From the NCBI RefSeq assembly GCF_001434095.1, contig NZ_AZDS01000002.1, positions 233,134-297,133 on the forward strand: 64,000 bases of DNA, given 5' to 3'. Both the position numbers and the translations under genes were made by a program. How positions within the stretch are numbered: the first letter of the stretch is position 1; the number at the start of each line of letters is the position of its first letter. The notes under the pieces are model-generated. The model did no database searches. It was not told where the DNA came from and worked only from the letters and a program-made list of their open reading frames with translations. This DNA comes from Fructilactobacillus fructivorans (GTDB lineage: Bacteria; Bacillota; Bacilli; Lactobacillales; Lactobacillaceae). This document shows positions 52,414-61,610 of this stretch, in pieces.

Positions 52414-53298
52414 ATGAGTAGAGACTTAGAATCAAAAGTACGTTTAAATAATGGCGTTGAAATGCCCCAATTAGGAATGGGTGTTTGGAAGAGCAACAAC
52501 AAAACTGCCGCTCAATCCGTTGAATGGGCATTAAATGATGGTTATCGAGCAATCGATACCGCTAAACAATATGGTAATGAAGCCGGTGTTGGTGAAGGTC
52601 TGAAAAAGGGCTTAGCTGACAACGGGTTAAAACGTGAAGATGTTTTTCTAACAACTAAAGTATTTAACGGTGATCAAGGATATGACTCAACACTTGAAGC
52701 TTTTGAAGGCCAATTGAAGCGTCTTCAAACTCCATACGTTGATTTACTACTGATTCACTGGCCAGTAAATGGCAAGTACAAGGAAACATGGCGCGCCCTT
52801 GAAAAGATTTATCATGAAGGTAAAGCTCGCGCAATTGGAGTTTCAAACTTCAACATTCGTCGTCTTAGAGACTTAATGAAGCATTCTTCCGTAAAGCCGG
52901 CCGTTAACCAAATGGAATTCCATCCATTGGAACAAGAAGCTGACATTAAAGAATACTGTGATCTAAATGACATCAAACTCGAAGCATGGTCACCACTTGG
53001 TGGTGGAGAAGCCTTAGGCAATCCACTTGTTAAGAAGTTGGCTGAAAAGTACGGTAAATCAACCGCACAGATCATTCTTCGTTGGGACATGCAACGTGGT
53101 ATCATTTCAATTCCAAAGTCAGCTCACGAAAAGTATATCCAAGCTAATGCTGACATCTTTGATTTTGAACTTGATGATGACGACATTCGTTTAATTAACA
53201 GTCTAAACGTTGACAAGCGTTCAATTTGGTACGGTGACTTCCGTTGGAACGGAAATCCTGATGCTCCAGTTGACACTGTTGATCAATGGGACGATTAA
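52414..53298 (+). CDS. Aldo/keto reductase (2,5-diketogluconate reductase-like)
   Basis: 294 residues, TIM-barrel AKR. Catalytic tetrad: Asp (AIDTAKQYGNE), Tyr of the same segment, Lys (LTTKVFNG) and His (LLIHWPVNG); the NADPH-binding end has SIPKSAHEKYIQANADIF. It reduces aldehydes or ketones with NADPH. GGAGGTG before the ATG at 52414 fixes the start. A second, distinct AKR lies at 56089. Confidence 0.85.
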   Translation: MSRDLESKVRLNNGVEMPQLGMGVWKSNNKTAAQSVEWALNDGYRAIDTAKQYGNEAGVGEGLKKGLADNGLKREDVFLTTKVFNGDQGYDSTLEAFEGQLKRLQTPYVDLLLIHWPVNGKYKETWRALEKIYHEGKARAIGVSNFNIRRLRDLMKHSSVKPAVNQMEFHPLEQEADIKEYCDLNDIKLEAWSPLGGGEALGNPLVKKLAEKYGKSTAQIILRWDMQRGIISIPKSAHEKYIQANADIFDFELDDDDIRLINSLNVDKRSIWYGDFRWNGNPDAPVDTVDQWDD

Positions 53299-53306
53299 TA
53301 TTAATC

Positions 53307-53336
53307 AAAAGAGAAGCATATGCTTCTCTTTTTTTA
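53307..53336 (+). terminator. Rho-independent terminator
   Basis: A perfect palindrome AAAAGAGAAGCATATG and its complement, followed by a T run. Confidence 0.8.
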
Positions 53337-53421
53337 TTGCCTGCGGTGGCGACTGATAGCGTTTTTATTAAGATTTAGTTATAATAAAAGTGTAAAACAA
53401 ATTAACAAAGGGAGAAATATT

Positions 53422-54282
53422 ATGATTATTAAAGCAATTAAAAGTGCCTTAAATATCACTAAAAAGCATTTTTGGATTTTGCTGGCAATGGTTGTTCCCG
53501 CTATCCTAATCTCTGCGATTCTTGGCGGAGTTGTTAGTAGCCTGCAGAATTCTGAAGCTTTGAGTTTAAGTTATAGTTTTGGCGCTAGTTTTAGTGTCTG
53601 GTTAATATCCGTCTTAGTTGGAATTATCGGAGTGGTTCTGTTCGAGTCGGCCGCCATGGGTTATCTGACTGGTGATGAGACCGAGACCTTTAAGTTTGAA
53701 GATGCCTTTGTGGCCTTTAAGCAGGGTAATACTTGGTTGGTAGCAGCCTTATACGCTGCCTTCATGGATCTGATTAGCTTCATTTTTGGAGCACTGTTTG
53801 TTGCCGCCGTAGGGGTAATTAGTGCGTCATTTGTACCTCAGGCCTTTGGTTTTAATACCACAACCGCTCAGATCATTGCTCTGATTATTGTGGGCATTGT
53901 GATTTTGGCTTTAGTTGGAATCGCTTGGATTTTCGTTGCTACCGGCTTAGCCTTTATCTACTTAACTTACTTTGACGCCAAACGGAAGGGTCAAGAATTA
54001 CATTTGATGGCTGGATTTTCGAAATCTTGGAACCTCATGAATGGTAAGCGTTGGGATTTGATTGGTTTGAAACTTTTGACCTTAATCATTGCCGTCGTTA
54101 CTCTTGCTATCATTGCGGTAGTGGGGGCCTTGTTATGGTGGATCTTTGCTTCAATGCTAACTTGGACCGTCTTTGCGATTGTACTAGAAGCAGTTTTGGC
54201 TGTTCTTGCCGTTGCTATTTCAATTTTTTACACGGTATGGTTCGCAATGGCTAATATCAAGTTCTACGAAGAAATTAAATAG
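53422..54282 (+). CDS. Tandem paralogous membrane protein 1 (DUF975-like)
   Basis: 286 residues with six hydrophobic segments. The start MIIKAIKSALNITKKHFWIL, the middle GYLTGDETETFKFEDAFVAF and the end NIKFYEEIK recur in the next two genes. The basic-amphipathic N-terminus followed by six helices resembles DUF975/YciC-like membrane families, but the assignment is loose. AAAGGGAG precedes the ATG at 53422; the longer frame is rejected. It has its own terminator. Confidence 0.7.
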   Translation: MIIKAIKSALNITKKHFWILLAMVVPAILISAILGGVVSSLQNSEALSLSYSFGASFSVWLISVLVGIIGVVLFESAAMGYLTGDETETFKFEDAFVAFKQGNTWLVAALYAAFMDLISFIFGALFVAAVGVISASFVPQAFGFNTTTAQIIALIIVGIVILALVGIAWIFVATGLAFIYLTYFDAKRKGQELHLMAGFSKSWNLMNGKRWDLIGLKLLTLIIAVVTLAIIAVVGALLWWIFASMLTWTVFAIVLEAVLAVLAVAISIFYTVWFAMANIKFYEEIK

Positions 54283-54298
54283 TTAATAAGATAATTTT

Positions 54299-54330
54299 AA
54301 AAGAGAAGCTGATGGGCTTCTCTTTTTTTG
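54299..54330 (+). terminator. Rho-independent terminator
   Basis: An 11-bp stem AAAAGAGAAGC / GCTTCTCTTTT is followed by a T run. Confidence 0.85.
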
Positions 54331-54400
54331 TGGATTTTCATTTTACGCAAAAGTTCGTTATCCTGGACCTAATTAATTTTTAAGGGAGAGTATCATATCT

Positions 54401-55249
54401 ATGGCAATTGAAGCAATTAGTAAAGCACTTAGTACCACCAAAAAATATTTCTGGCGACTCCTCTTGATGACAGTTCCGTATGTGATTATTTATTTCGTTT
54501 TAACTGGGCTCGAGATCTATTTTATGAAGGAAACTCAGATCATGAACTTGAACGATATTTTTACATCAGGAGTTTCAATGATCATGCGGATCGTGATCAC
54601 CCTTATCACTAATATTTTGGGGATGTCCATTATTATGGGATATCTTTTGGGTGAAAAAGACGGTCACTTTCCCTTTAAAAATGCGTTTGCAGTTTTTACT
54701 AGGGGTAACACGTGGCTGATTTCGATTGGTTATTTACTTCTTATAATTGTGATTATGATTTTATATGCTGGTGTTACGATAGGTGGAATTTGGGGGATTG
54801 CGACCCTGTTAGGAAGCTTTTCCCTAAACGTTTGGCTGAAACTGTTGATTGCGATTGTCGGGATTGGTTTAATAATTGCCTGGTTCTTTTTGTATGCCTA
54901 CGTTGGACTAGGATTGCAGTTTATGTATCTGGCTTACTTTGAAGCCAAGGGACAAAATAAGCACGTTTCCTTCTTTTATGGTATTAGAGCCTCTTTAGAA
55001 ATGATGAAAGGACACCGATGGAGCCTCTTTGGATTTAAATTTACCTTATTATTAGTTGCCTTGGCAATTTTCCTGTTGTTAGGAATTATCGGAATTATCT
55101 TGTGGGCGATCTTTGCCGTTGCTCTATCGTTAAAGATTGTAGGAGACATCTTTCTGATTTTAATTGGTCTGATGGCGGTTGCAGTTTTTCTTTTCTTTAA
55201 TGTATGGATTTTCATGGGTTACGCAAAATTTTATGAGGAAATTAAATAA
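54401..55249 (+). CDS. Tandem paralogous membrane protein 2 (DUF975-like)
   Basis: 282 residues, six hydrophobic segments, same landmarks as copy 1: IEAISKALSTTKKYFWRLLL, GYLLGEKDGHFPFKNAFAVF, GNTWLI and the end YAKFYEEIK. AAGGGAGAG lies upstream of the ATG. Copies 1 and 2 are closer to each other than to copy 3. Function unknown. Confidence 0.7.
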   Translation: MAIEAISKALSTTKKYFWRLLLMTVPYVIIYFVLTGLEIYFMKETQIMNLNDIFTSGVSMIMRIVITLITNILGMSIIMGYLLGEKDGHFPFKNAFAVFTRGNTWLISIGYLLLIIVIMILYAGVTIGGIWGIATLLGSFSLNVWLKLLIAIVGIGLIIAWFFLYAYVGLGLQFMYLAYFEAKGQNKHVSFFYGIRASLEMMKGHRWSLFGFKFTLLLVALAIFLLLGIIGIILWAIFAVALSLKIVGDIFLILIGLMAVAVFLFFNVWIFMGYAKFYEEIK

Positions 55250-55257
55250 CAAAGTGG

Positions 55258-55287
55258 AGCACAACCAGCCATTTGGTTGTGCTTTTT
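55258..55287 (+). terminator. Rho-independent terminator
   Basis: A 10-bp stem AGCACAACCA / TGGTTGTGCT is followed by a T run. Confidence 0.85.
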
Positions 55288-55348
55288 ACATTGTCAAAAT
55301 GAACGGGGCGTGTGATAATTCTAGTAACGGAAAATGGAGGAATTACAT

Positions 55349-56035
55349 ATGATTGCAAACGCAATGACGAAGTCGTGGGAAGTTGTTAAGAAACACTGGT
55401 GGATGATGTTTTTAATGGGGATTCCAGCAGGAATTGTTGGGGCATTTTCTGATCCTTCAATGCTACTTAAGCTGCAGGGAATGCAAAGGGCCCTTTTCTC
55501 AATCTTTGAGCTAATTGTCGGGTTAGTTGGAATCTTATTTTCGGCCTCGTTAGCAATGGGATATGCCAAAAGTATGCAAACGGGGAGTTTCAAGTTCAAG
55601 AATGCCTTTGTGGCTTTTAACCGGAAGTATAACTGGCCTGTTATTATTCTTGTTGGACTTTTGATGGCCCTTGCGGAAGCATTTGCAACGCTACTGTTCA
55701 TCGTTCCCGGAGTAATTTTATCCGTTGGTTGGGGACTATGGATGTATTCGTATCAAGACAATATTGAAGCTGGCGATGAGGTTGGCATTACCCAGGCATT
55801 TACGGATGCATGGAAAACGACTAAGGGATACAAATGGAACTTCTTTGGATTACAACTGTTGTTTTTCTGCATGTACATGGTGTTAACCATTCTGCTGACC
55901 GCCATCACCTCAGCTTTTAAGGGGAATGGGATCGTTGTTGCTGTGGTTTCAGTGCTAGTCTACATTCCGATGATCATCATTAGCTTTTGGAACTCAGCGG
56001 CTCAGATTATTTTCTATCGCGAAATTAAAAAGTAA
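55349..56035 (+). CDS. Tandem paralogous membrane protein 3 (shorter)
   Basis: 228 residues; the shortest copy, with five or six hydrophobic segments. The signature GYAKSMQTGSFKFKNAFVAF and the end IIFYREIKK tie it to copies 1 and 2. It also has TLLFIVPGVILSVGWGLWMY, a turn frequent in YciC/DUF975-like proteins. GGAGG before the ATG at 55349 gives the start. Function unknown. Confidence 0.7.
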   Translation: MIANAMTKSWEVVKKHWWMMFLMGIPAGIVGAFSDPSMLLKLQGMQRALFSIFELIVGLVGILFSASLAMGYAKSMQTGSFKFKNAFVAFNRKYNWPVIILVGLLMALAEAFATLLFIVPGVILSVGWGLWMYSYQDNIEAGDEVGITQAFTDAWKTTKGYKWNFFGLQLLFFCMYMVLTILLTAITSAFKGNGIVVAVVSVLVYIPMIIISFWNSAAQIIFYREIKK

Positions 56036-56045
56036 ATTAACGTAA

Positions 56046-56075
56046 AAAAAGAGCTTACATCAGTAAGCTCTTTTT
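56046..56075. terminator. Bidirectional terminator
   Basis: The stem AAAGAGCTTAC / GTAAGCTCTTT is shared with the convergent aldo/keto reductase. Confidence 0.85.
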
Positions 56076-56088
56076 AATATTCTAATTA

Positions 56089-57024
56089 TTATTTAAAAAG
56101 GGTATTAATTTGATCGTACTCGGCATGAGTAAGATTGATATCCAAGGCTTTAGCATTACTCTTAACTTGTTCTGGTTTCTTAGCACCAGGAATGACAACT
56201 GTAATATCGGGATTCTTGATGTACCAAGCTAGGACAATTTGGGCAATTGTGGCATCGTGTTTGTCAGCAATTGGCTTTAATTGATCAACCTTATCAACGA
56301 TTTTTTCGAATTCTTTACCCTTAAAGTCAGGGTTATCATGTCTAATATCGTCTTTAGGGAACTTGGTTTCCTTACTGTACTTACCGGTCAAAAGACCTGA
56401 TGCTAGTGGGAAGAATGGTACAAATGAAATATCATGTTCCTTCAAGTATGGGAATCTTTCTTTTTCTGCCGAACGGTCGATTAGGTTGTATTCCTCTTCA
56501 TCAATGTCAACTAAGCCGTCAAGGTTAGCTTGTTTCAATTGGTCCATTGACATGTTTGAGACTCCAATGGCACGAATCTTACCAGCTTTTTTCATTTCAT
56601 TTAGAGCAGCAACCGATTCGTTTAACGGAGTGTGATCGTCTGGAAAATGAATGTAAAAGATGTCAAGGTAATCCGTTTGAAGTCGTTTGAGGCTATCTTC
56701 AACGCATTGCTTCAAGTATTCTGGTGAATCATCGATCACAACGCTGCCATCACTTTGAACTTTTTGACAACCCTTGGTAGCGATCTGGATCTTGGAACGA
56801 TCATAATCTTTGATGGCTTCACCAATAAGCTTTTCTGATTCACCCATGCCGTATGCAAAAGCGGTGTCCAACAGGGTAATTCCAGAATCTAAGGCTGTTT
56901 TAACGATCTCGATTCCAGTTTGATCACTTAGATTAGGGAACAAGTTATGTCCACCAACGGCGTTAGTACCTAAACCTAATGGAACTGTGGTGACGTCTGA
57001 TTTACCGATTTTTACTGTTTTCAT
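56089..57024 (-). CDS. Aldo/keto reductase, YakC/Tas-like branch
   Basis: 311 residues. Catalytic residues in LLDTAFAYGMGESE (Asp, Tyr), IATKGCQ (Lys) and FYIHFPDD (His); the NADPH-binding end is VVIPGAKKPEQVKSNAKAL. It belongs to the AKR branch with the IPGAKKPEQ ending and probably detoxifies aldehydes such as methylglyoxal. GGAGGAATTTAAC before the ATG at 57024 decides the start. It lies 14 bases after the DUF488 gene on the same strand, so they are co-transcribed. Confidence 0.85.
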   Translation of the reverse strand: MKTVKIGKSDVTTVPLGLGTNAVGGHNLFPNLSDQTGIEIVKTALDSGITLLDTAFAYGMGESEKLIGEAIKDYDRSKIQIATKGCQKVQSDGSVVIDDSPEYLKQCVEDSLKRLQTDYLDIFYIHFPDDHTPLNESVAALNEMKKAGKIRAIGVSNMSMDQLKQANLDGLVDIDEEEYNLIDRSAEKERFPYLKEHDISFVPFFPLASGLLTGKYSKETKFPKDDIRHDNPDFKGKEFEKIVDKVDQLKPIADKHDATIAQIVLAWYIKNPDITVVIPGAKKPEQVKSNAKALDINLTHAEYDQINTLFK

Positions 57025-57038
57025 GTTAAATTCCTCCA

Positions 57039-57422
57039 TTACTGATTGAGTTCTGCTTTAATCTCTGGTTGGTCTAGCAAGTAGTGATAGATAATAACCG
57101 CTTGATTGTGCTTGGTATCCTTCGCTCCATACAATAAAATTACGTTACCAGATTTTAGATGAGTGGCTACTAATGATACAAATCCTGGCATCTGTGAATT
57201 GTTTTTTAATTCTGCCAGGTATTTTTGTTTGAATTCATCAAACTTAGCTGGATCGTGTCCGAACCACTTCCGAAGGTCAGTGCTTGGGGCAATTGACTTA
57301 AACCAGACACCCAGATCGGCATTGACCTTGGAAATTCCACGGGGCCATAACCGATCCACTAAAATCCGATAACCGTCTTTATCAGCGGGTTTGGTGTAGA
57401 TTCGTTCAAGCTTTAATTCCAT
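57039..57422 (-). CDS. DUF488-family protein
   Basis: 127 residues with the DUF488 hallmarks RILVDRLWPRGISK (about 19-32), WFKSIAPSTDLRKWF and VILLYGAKDTKHNQA. Unknown function; small cytoplasmic proteins often next to redox or stress genes. First gene of a two-gene unit with the aldo/keto reductase; AGGTAGGCAGGAAAA precedes the ATG. Confidence 0.85.
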   Translation of the reverse strand: MELKLERIYTKPADKDGYRILVDRLWPRGISKVNADLGVWFKSIAPSTDLRKWFGHDPAKFDEFKQKYLAELKNNSQMPGFVSLVATHLKSGNVILLYGAKDTKHNQAVIIYHYLLDQPEIKAELNQ

Positions 57423-57559
57423 TTTTCCTGCCTACCTCCATCGATTATTGAATCTCTTATACTATAAGTAAGTATACGATATTTGAGGGTGCAAACGTTA
57501 GAATTTAGTCTCCGATGTGGTAAAATCAAGTGTTAAAAAATTTAAGGAGGGACAGTATA

Positions 57560-58102
57560 TTGGTTAGAAAAAATCGGATTTCGGATGGCATCTCAAAGTT
57601 GCATGGATCAGCCAATGGATTTTTGAAAAAATTTCAAACTGAAATCGATGAAAAGCGACATCCTAATAAACGAAGAGTGATTGATGGAACAGATATTGAA
57701 CTGGCGCCACGACAAAAAATCGAACGTCATCGTTATCCTGATTTGGTGGACTATGGGACTTATTATTCTGCGATGATGAATAATGGTCATACTGTTCTGG
57801 TTAATCCAGATTACCCTGAATATAGTGTTGAAGTGATGCCCGGATCCTATGATCAGGAACATCATTTCATGAATGACACCAAACATTGGCGGATGTATTA
57901 TGTTGATGGTGTTGGAATTGATCGATATTCAGCCCCAATTCCCGAATCATACGATTACTTGCAAGATATGGATAGCGACGAAGCCGATAAATTTCCTGGA
58001 ATTCCTGGAGATCGATACGGAAATCGCTGGGCAATTGGATATAATTCGAAGGATAAAGTTTTGTTAGTAAGTAATGAAGCTTTGAGCTTAAATAAGCGTT
58101 AA
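57560..58102 (+). CDS. Hypothetical protein, 180 aa
   Basis: Soluble, rich in Tyr, Asp and Arg, with a basic helical N-terminus (about 1-40) and a C-terminal part with many aromatic residues (NDTKHWRMYYVDGVGIDRYS). No family recognised with confidence. It starts with TTG at 57560 behind AAGGAGGG. A TTAGAA/TAAAAT promoter with 17-base spacing lies at about 57499-57527. It precedes the fatty-acid operon by 55 bases with no terminator, so read-through into fabZ is possible. Confidence 0.6.
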   Translation: MVRKNRISDGISKLHGSANGFLKKFQTEIDEKRHPNKRRVIDGTDIELAPRQKIERHRYPDLVDYGTYYSAMMNNGHTVLVNPDYPEYSVEVMPGSYDQEHHFMNDTKHWRMYYVDGVGIDRYSAPIPESYDYLQDMDSDEADKFPGIPGDRYGNRWAIGYNSKDKVLLVSNEALSLNKR

Positions 58103-58157
58103 GGTGTTACTAAACGTCACATCTGTAACGTCAAACTAAATTTTGTGAGATGAAAAA

Positions 58158-58604
58158 ATGGAACAGTTAAGCATTGATAAAATTATGGAAATTCTTCCAA
58201 ACAAAAATCCGACCTTATTTGTGGACCGGGTGGATCAACTAACTCCAGGTGAGTCAATTGATGCGGTGAAAAACGTGACCGCTAATGAAAACTACTTTCA
58301 GGGTCATTTTCCTGGCTTTCCATTAATGCCAGGAGTTCTAATTGTTGAGACCCTTTCTCAGGTGGCGTCAATCCTGATTTTGAAATCAATTAATGAAGAT
58401 CCCCAGAAGAAAGAAACGAAACTTGATAAAACAAAGAACGTCAAGTTTCGTCACATGGTTCGACCCGGCGATACTTTGAAAGTTCACGTTGATCTTAAAG
58501 AAGCTGCTAACGGCAGATACGTTGTAGCAGCTGATGGTGAAGTGGACGGTAACAAGGCTTGCTCGGCCACCTTGGAGTTTTCGTTAGCAAATCGGCTTGA
58601 TTGA
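58158..58604 (+). CDS. fabZ: 3-hydroxyacyl-ACP dehydratase FabZ (first copy)
   Basis: 148 residues, hot-dog fold, with catalytic His50 and Glu64 in QGHFPGFPLMPGVLIVETLS. It dehydrates 3-hydroxyacyl-ACP in the elongation cycle. GTGAGATG lies before the ATG. First gene of the operon. In many lactobacilli a MarR-type fabT regulator follows this gene; here fabH follows after 20 bases. Confidence 0.9.
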   Translation: MEQLSIDKIMEILPNKNPTLFVDRVDQLTPGESIDAVKNVTANENYFQGHFPGFPLMPGVLIVETLSQVASILILKSINEDPQKKETKLDKTKNVKFRHMVRPGDTLKVHVDLKEAANGRYVVAADGEVDGNKACSATLEFSLANRLD

Positions 58605-58624
58605 TGATTAGTAGGTGTTAGGTA

Positions 58625-59602
58625 ATGAGTGCTTTTAAGATTATGGCAAGTTCCAAGAGTGTTCCACATCGGGTGGTCACTAATGATGATTTAGCTCAGA
58701 TTATGGATACTTCTGATGAATGGATTAAGCGACGTACAGGAATCTCACGCCGGCACATTGCAACGGACGAATCAACTACTTCAATGAGTATTGAGGTTGC
58801 CCACGCGCTTTTAAAGAAGGCCCAGGTTGATCCCAAAGACTTGGACTACGTGGTTGTAGCCACGATGTCGTCTGATTATCAGACACCAGCAACGGCTGCC
58901 AGCGTTCAGGGAGCTATCGGTGCCACGAACGCGGTTGCTTTTGACATCGACGCGGCATGTACTGGCTTTGCATTTGGAACGTCGATCCTTAATTCACTGT
59001 TAGCAAAAAAGAGCGGTAGTTGTGGAATCTTGATTGGAGCAGAAGTTTTAAGTAAACTTCTAGACTGGTCAGATCGATCAACCGCCGTGCTTTTTGGTGA
59101 TGGGGCAGCTGGTGTGTTAGTTCAAAATAATCCCAGTTCATCTTCACAAGTTTTAGGTGAATCGCTTAAGACTTTTGGCAATTTAGGTTCAGCGCTAACG
59201 GCTGGTCATTTTGCTGACGTTACTCCCTTTGGCAAAAATCCAAACCAAGAAAAACAATTTTTCAGGATGGATGGGCACCAGGTTTTTAATTTTGCTTTAA
59301 AAAAGGTTCCACTTTCAATTAAAGAAGCACTGATTGATGCGGATTTATCACTTAATGACATTGATGTTTTTGTCATGCATCAGGCCAACGCACGTATCAT
59401 TAATAGTGTTGTCAGAAAACTGGGCTTACCAAAAAATCGATTTCCGATCGATATTGATGAGTACGGCAATACAGCGGCGGCCAGTGAGCCGCTGCTATTG
59501 GCAGATTTGCTTACAAGCGGTAAAATTCAAAGAGGGAACAAAGTTGCCCTTGTCGGTTTTGGTGGCGGATTAACTACTGGAACTGTTATAATTAATTATT
59601 GA
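58625..59602 (+). CDS. fabH: 3-oxoacyl-ACP synthase III
   Basis: 325 residues, thiolase fold. Catalytic triad Cys112 (DAACTGFAFG), His252 (VMHQANARI) and Asn282 (YGNTAAAS). It starts chain formation from acetyl-CoA (or branched acyl-CoA) and malonyl-ACP. GTAGGTGTTAGGTA precedes the ATG. Position and spacing fit the fab operon. Confidence 0.95.
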   Translation: MSAFKIMASSKSVPHRVVTNDDLAQIMDTSDEWIKRRTGISRRHIATDESTTSMSIEVAHALLKKAQVDPKDLDYVVVATMSSDYQTPATAASVQGAIGATNAVAFDIDAACTGFAFGTSILNSLLAKKSGSCGILIGAEVLSKLLDWSDRSTAVLFGDGAAGVLVQNNPSSSSQVLGESLKTFGNLGSALTAGHFADVTPFGKNPNQEKQFFRMDGHQVFNFALKKVPLSIKEALIDADLSLNDIDVFVMHQANARIINSVVRKLGLPKNRFPIDIDEYGNTAAASEPLLLADLLTSGKIQRGNKVALVGFGGGLTTGTVIINY

Positions 59603-59636
59603 GAACAAATAAATTTTATTAATGGAGTGATTATTT

Positions 59637-59900
59637 ATGGCTGAAAAAGCAGATAAGAATCAGATTTTTGACAAGATTAAATCGGTGGTTACTGACCAAA
59701 CCGATATCAACCCAGATGATATTAAAATGGACGCCAACTTCAAGGATAACTTGGATTTAGATTCACTAGATATCTTTGAAATTGTTGATGCCCTAGAAGA
59801 TGCCTACGACATCGAAATTGACAGTGACGAAGGTATGGGAACCGTTTCTGACTTGGTTGATTATGTTGCCAAACAGATTGACGACAAGGATAAAAAGTAA
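59637..59900 (+). CDS. acpP: Acyl carrier protein
   Basis: 87 residues, acidic four-helix protein; the phosphopantetheine site is Ser43 in NLDLDSLDIFEIV. It carries growing chains between the Fab enzymes. AATGGAGTG lies upstream. Slightly longer at the N-terminus than typical AcpP. Confidence 0.95.
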   Translation: MAEKADKNQIFDKIKSVVTDQTDINPDDIKMDANFKDNLDLDSLDIFEIVDALEDAYDIEIDSDEGMGTVSDLVDYVAKQIDDKDKK

Positions 59901-59925
59901 ATAAAATTTAGGAGTGTTTTGAATT

Positions 59926-60837
59926 TTGAAAATCGGTTATTTATTCAGTGGACAGGGACAACAGTTTCCTGGCATGGGATCTGACTTGTATCAAAATAAT
60001 GATACTTATCGGAACATAGTCGATACCGCGTCACGGACTTTAAATCTCGATTTATCCGATCCCAAGGTTTTTGACGATCCTGAAAACACTCAGGTTGCCA
60101 TCTTAACGATGAGTTATGGTATTTATCGCATTTTAGCTGATCAATTACCAAAGGCTCAAGCGATGATGGGACTTAGTTTGGGTGAATATAGTGCTTTAGT
60201 ATCCGCTAAAGCACTATCTTTTCAATCAGGATTAAAACTAGTTCGGGATCGAAGCCACTATATGGATGAAGCCGGGAAACAAAATCCAGGCTCCATGGCA
60301 GCTGTCCTAAAAATTGACCCAGACGTAGTGGTCGATGTTACCAGTAAAATTGACGGAGCGTATCCTGCCAACTTTAATACAAGTGAACAAACTGTGATTG
60401 GTGGAACCAAGGCTGGGGTTGAAAAAGCCAGCGTGATCCTTAAGGAACGGGGTGCTAAGCGCGTCGTTCCATTAAAAGTGGCCGTGTCTTCTCACACGCC
60501 ACTTATGCAATTAGCGAGTGATTTGCTGGCCAAGCGCATGGAGAACGTCGCATTTAAGACCCCTACCATCCCAGTTATTAGTAACACCGATGTGGATCTC
60601 TTTAATGAGAATAATCTGGCCGATACGTTGACACGTCAATTAGTTAACCCTACCCATTTTAGAGAAGATTTGGAATTGATGATTAATAATTATGGGGTTG
60701 ATACTCTCATTGAGATCGGGCCTGGAAACACCCTAACTAAATTTGTGAAGAAAACGCTTAAAGATGTTAACGCGTATAGCGTTGATAGTTTAAAGAAACT
60801 AACTGACTTACAAGAAAAACTTGGTTTGGAGGACTAA
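59926..60837 (+). CDS. fabD: Malonyl-CoA:ACP transacylase
   Basis: 303 residues. Oxyanion motif FSGQGQQFPGMG, nucleophile Ser84 in GLSLGEYSAL and His190 in VSSHTPLM. It loads malonyl groups on AcpP. It starts with TTG at 59926 behind TAGGAG; no ATG is better placed. Three bases separate it from fabG. Confidence 0.95.
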   Translation: MKIGYLFSGQGQQFPGMGSDLYQNNDTYRNIVDTASRTLNLDLSDPKVFDDPENTQVAILTMSYGIYRILADQLPKAQAMMGLSLGEYSALVSAKALSFQSGLKLVRDRSHYMDEAGKQNPGSMAAVLKIDPDVVVDVTSKIDGAYPANFNTSEQTVIGGTKAGVEKASVILKERGAKRVVPLKVAVSSHTPLMQLASDLLAKRMENVAFKTPTIPVISNTDVDLFNENNLADTLTRQLVNPTHFREDLELMINNYGVDTLIEIGPGNTLTKFVKKTLKDVNAYSVDSLKKLTDLQEKLGLED

Positions 60838-60840
60838 TTC

Positions 60841-61584
60841 ATGACAACAACAAATGATAAGAGCACGGTCTTAATTACTGGTGCTACCAAGGGAATTGGT
60901 CTGGCAACTGCCAAACGTTTAGCTAAGAATCCTAATAATTTGGTGATCATTAACTCTCATAGAGAACTGAATAACGATGAGGTAAAAGATTTAAAGTCAC
61001 AGTTTGATACCGAAATTGAGGTTCTGATTGGTGATGTTTCAAAAGAAGAAGACGCTGAATCAATGGTTAATCAAATTCTAGACGAGCATGATCACTTGGA
61101 CGTTTTGGTGAATAATGCTGGCATTACCAAGGATAAATTACTGACCCGGATGAGTGAAGAAGACTTCAAGACCGTGTTAGATACGAACCTGGTTGGAACC
61201 TTCAACATGACAAAGTACGCTTTAAAGACCATGCAAAAGAAACGAGCTGGAGTGATTGTAAACACTTCAAGTATTTCGGGTCTTCATGGAAATATGGGCC
61301 AAGCCAATTATTCTGCCAGTAAGTCAGGAATTGTCGGTTTAACTAAGACCACCGCTCAAGAGGGATCACTTCGAGGCGTCCGTTGTAACGCGGTTGCTCC
61401 CGGAATGATTAATACCGATATGACGGCTAAGTTAAGTGACAAGATTATTTCAAAGTGGGAAGATACTATCCCACTTCATCGTTTTGGAAATGCTGAAGAA
61501 GTAGCCGAAACAATCGAGTTTTTAATTAATAATCAATACATTACTGGTCAAGTAATCACTGTTGATGGCGGACTCACAATGTAG
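60841..61584 (+). CDS. fabG: 3-oxoacyl-ACP reductase
   Basis: 247 residues, classical SDR. NADP motif TGATKGIGLATAK, NNAG near 91-94, catalytic Ser144, Tyr157 and Lys161 (NYSASKSG). It reduces 3-oxoacyl-ACP with NADPH. TTGGAGG lies in the end of fabD. Confidence 0.95.
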   Translation: MTTTNDKSTVLITGATKGIGLATAKRLAKNPNNLVIINSHRELNNDEVKDLKSQFDTEIEVLIGDVSKEEDAESMVNQILDEHDHLDVLVNNAGITKDKLLTRMSEEDFKTVLDTNLVGTFNMTKYALKTMQKKRAGVIVNTSSISGLHGNMGQANYSASKSGIVGLTKTTAQEGSLRGVRCNAVAPGMINTDMTAKLSDKIISKWEDTIPLHRFGNAEEVAETIEFLINNQYITGQVITVDGGLTM

Positions 61585-61610
61585 TTCCGTTTACTTAAGG
61601 GAGGATTCAA

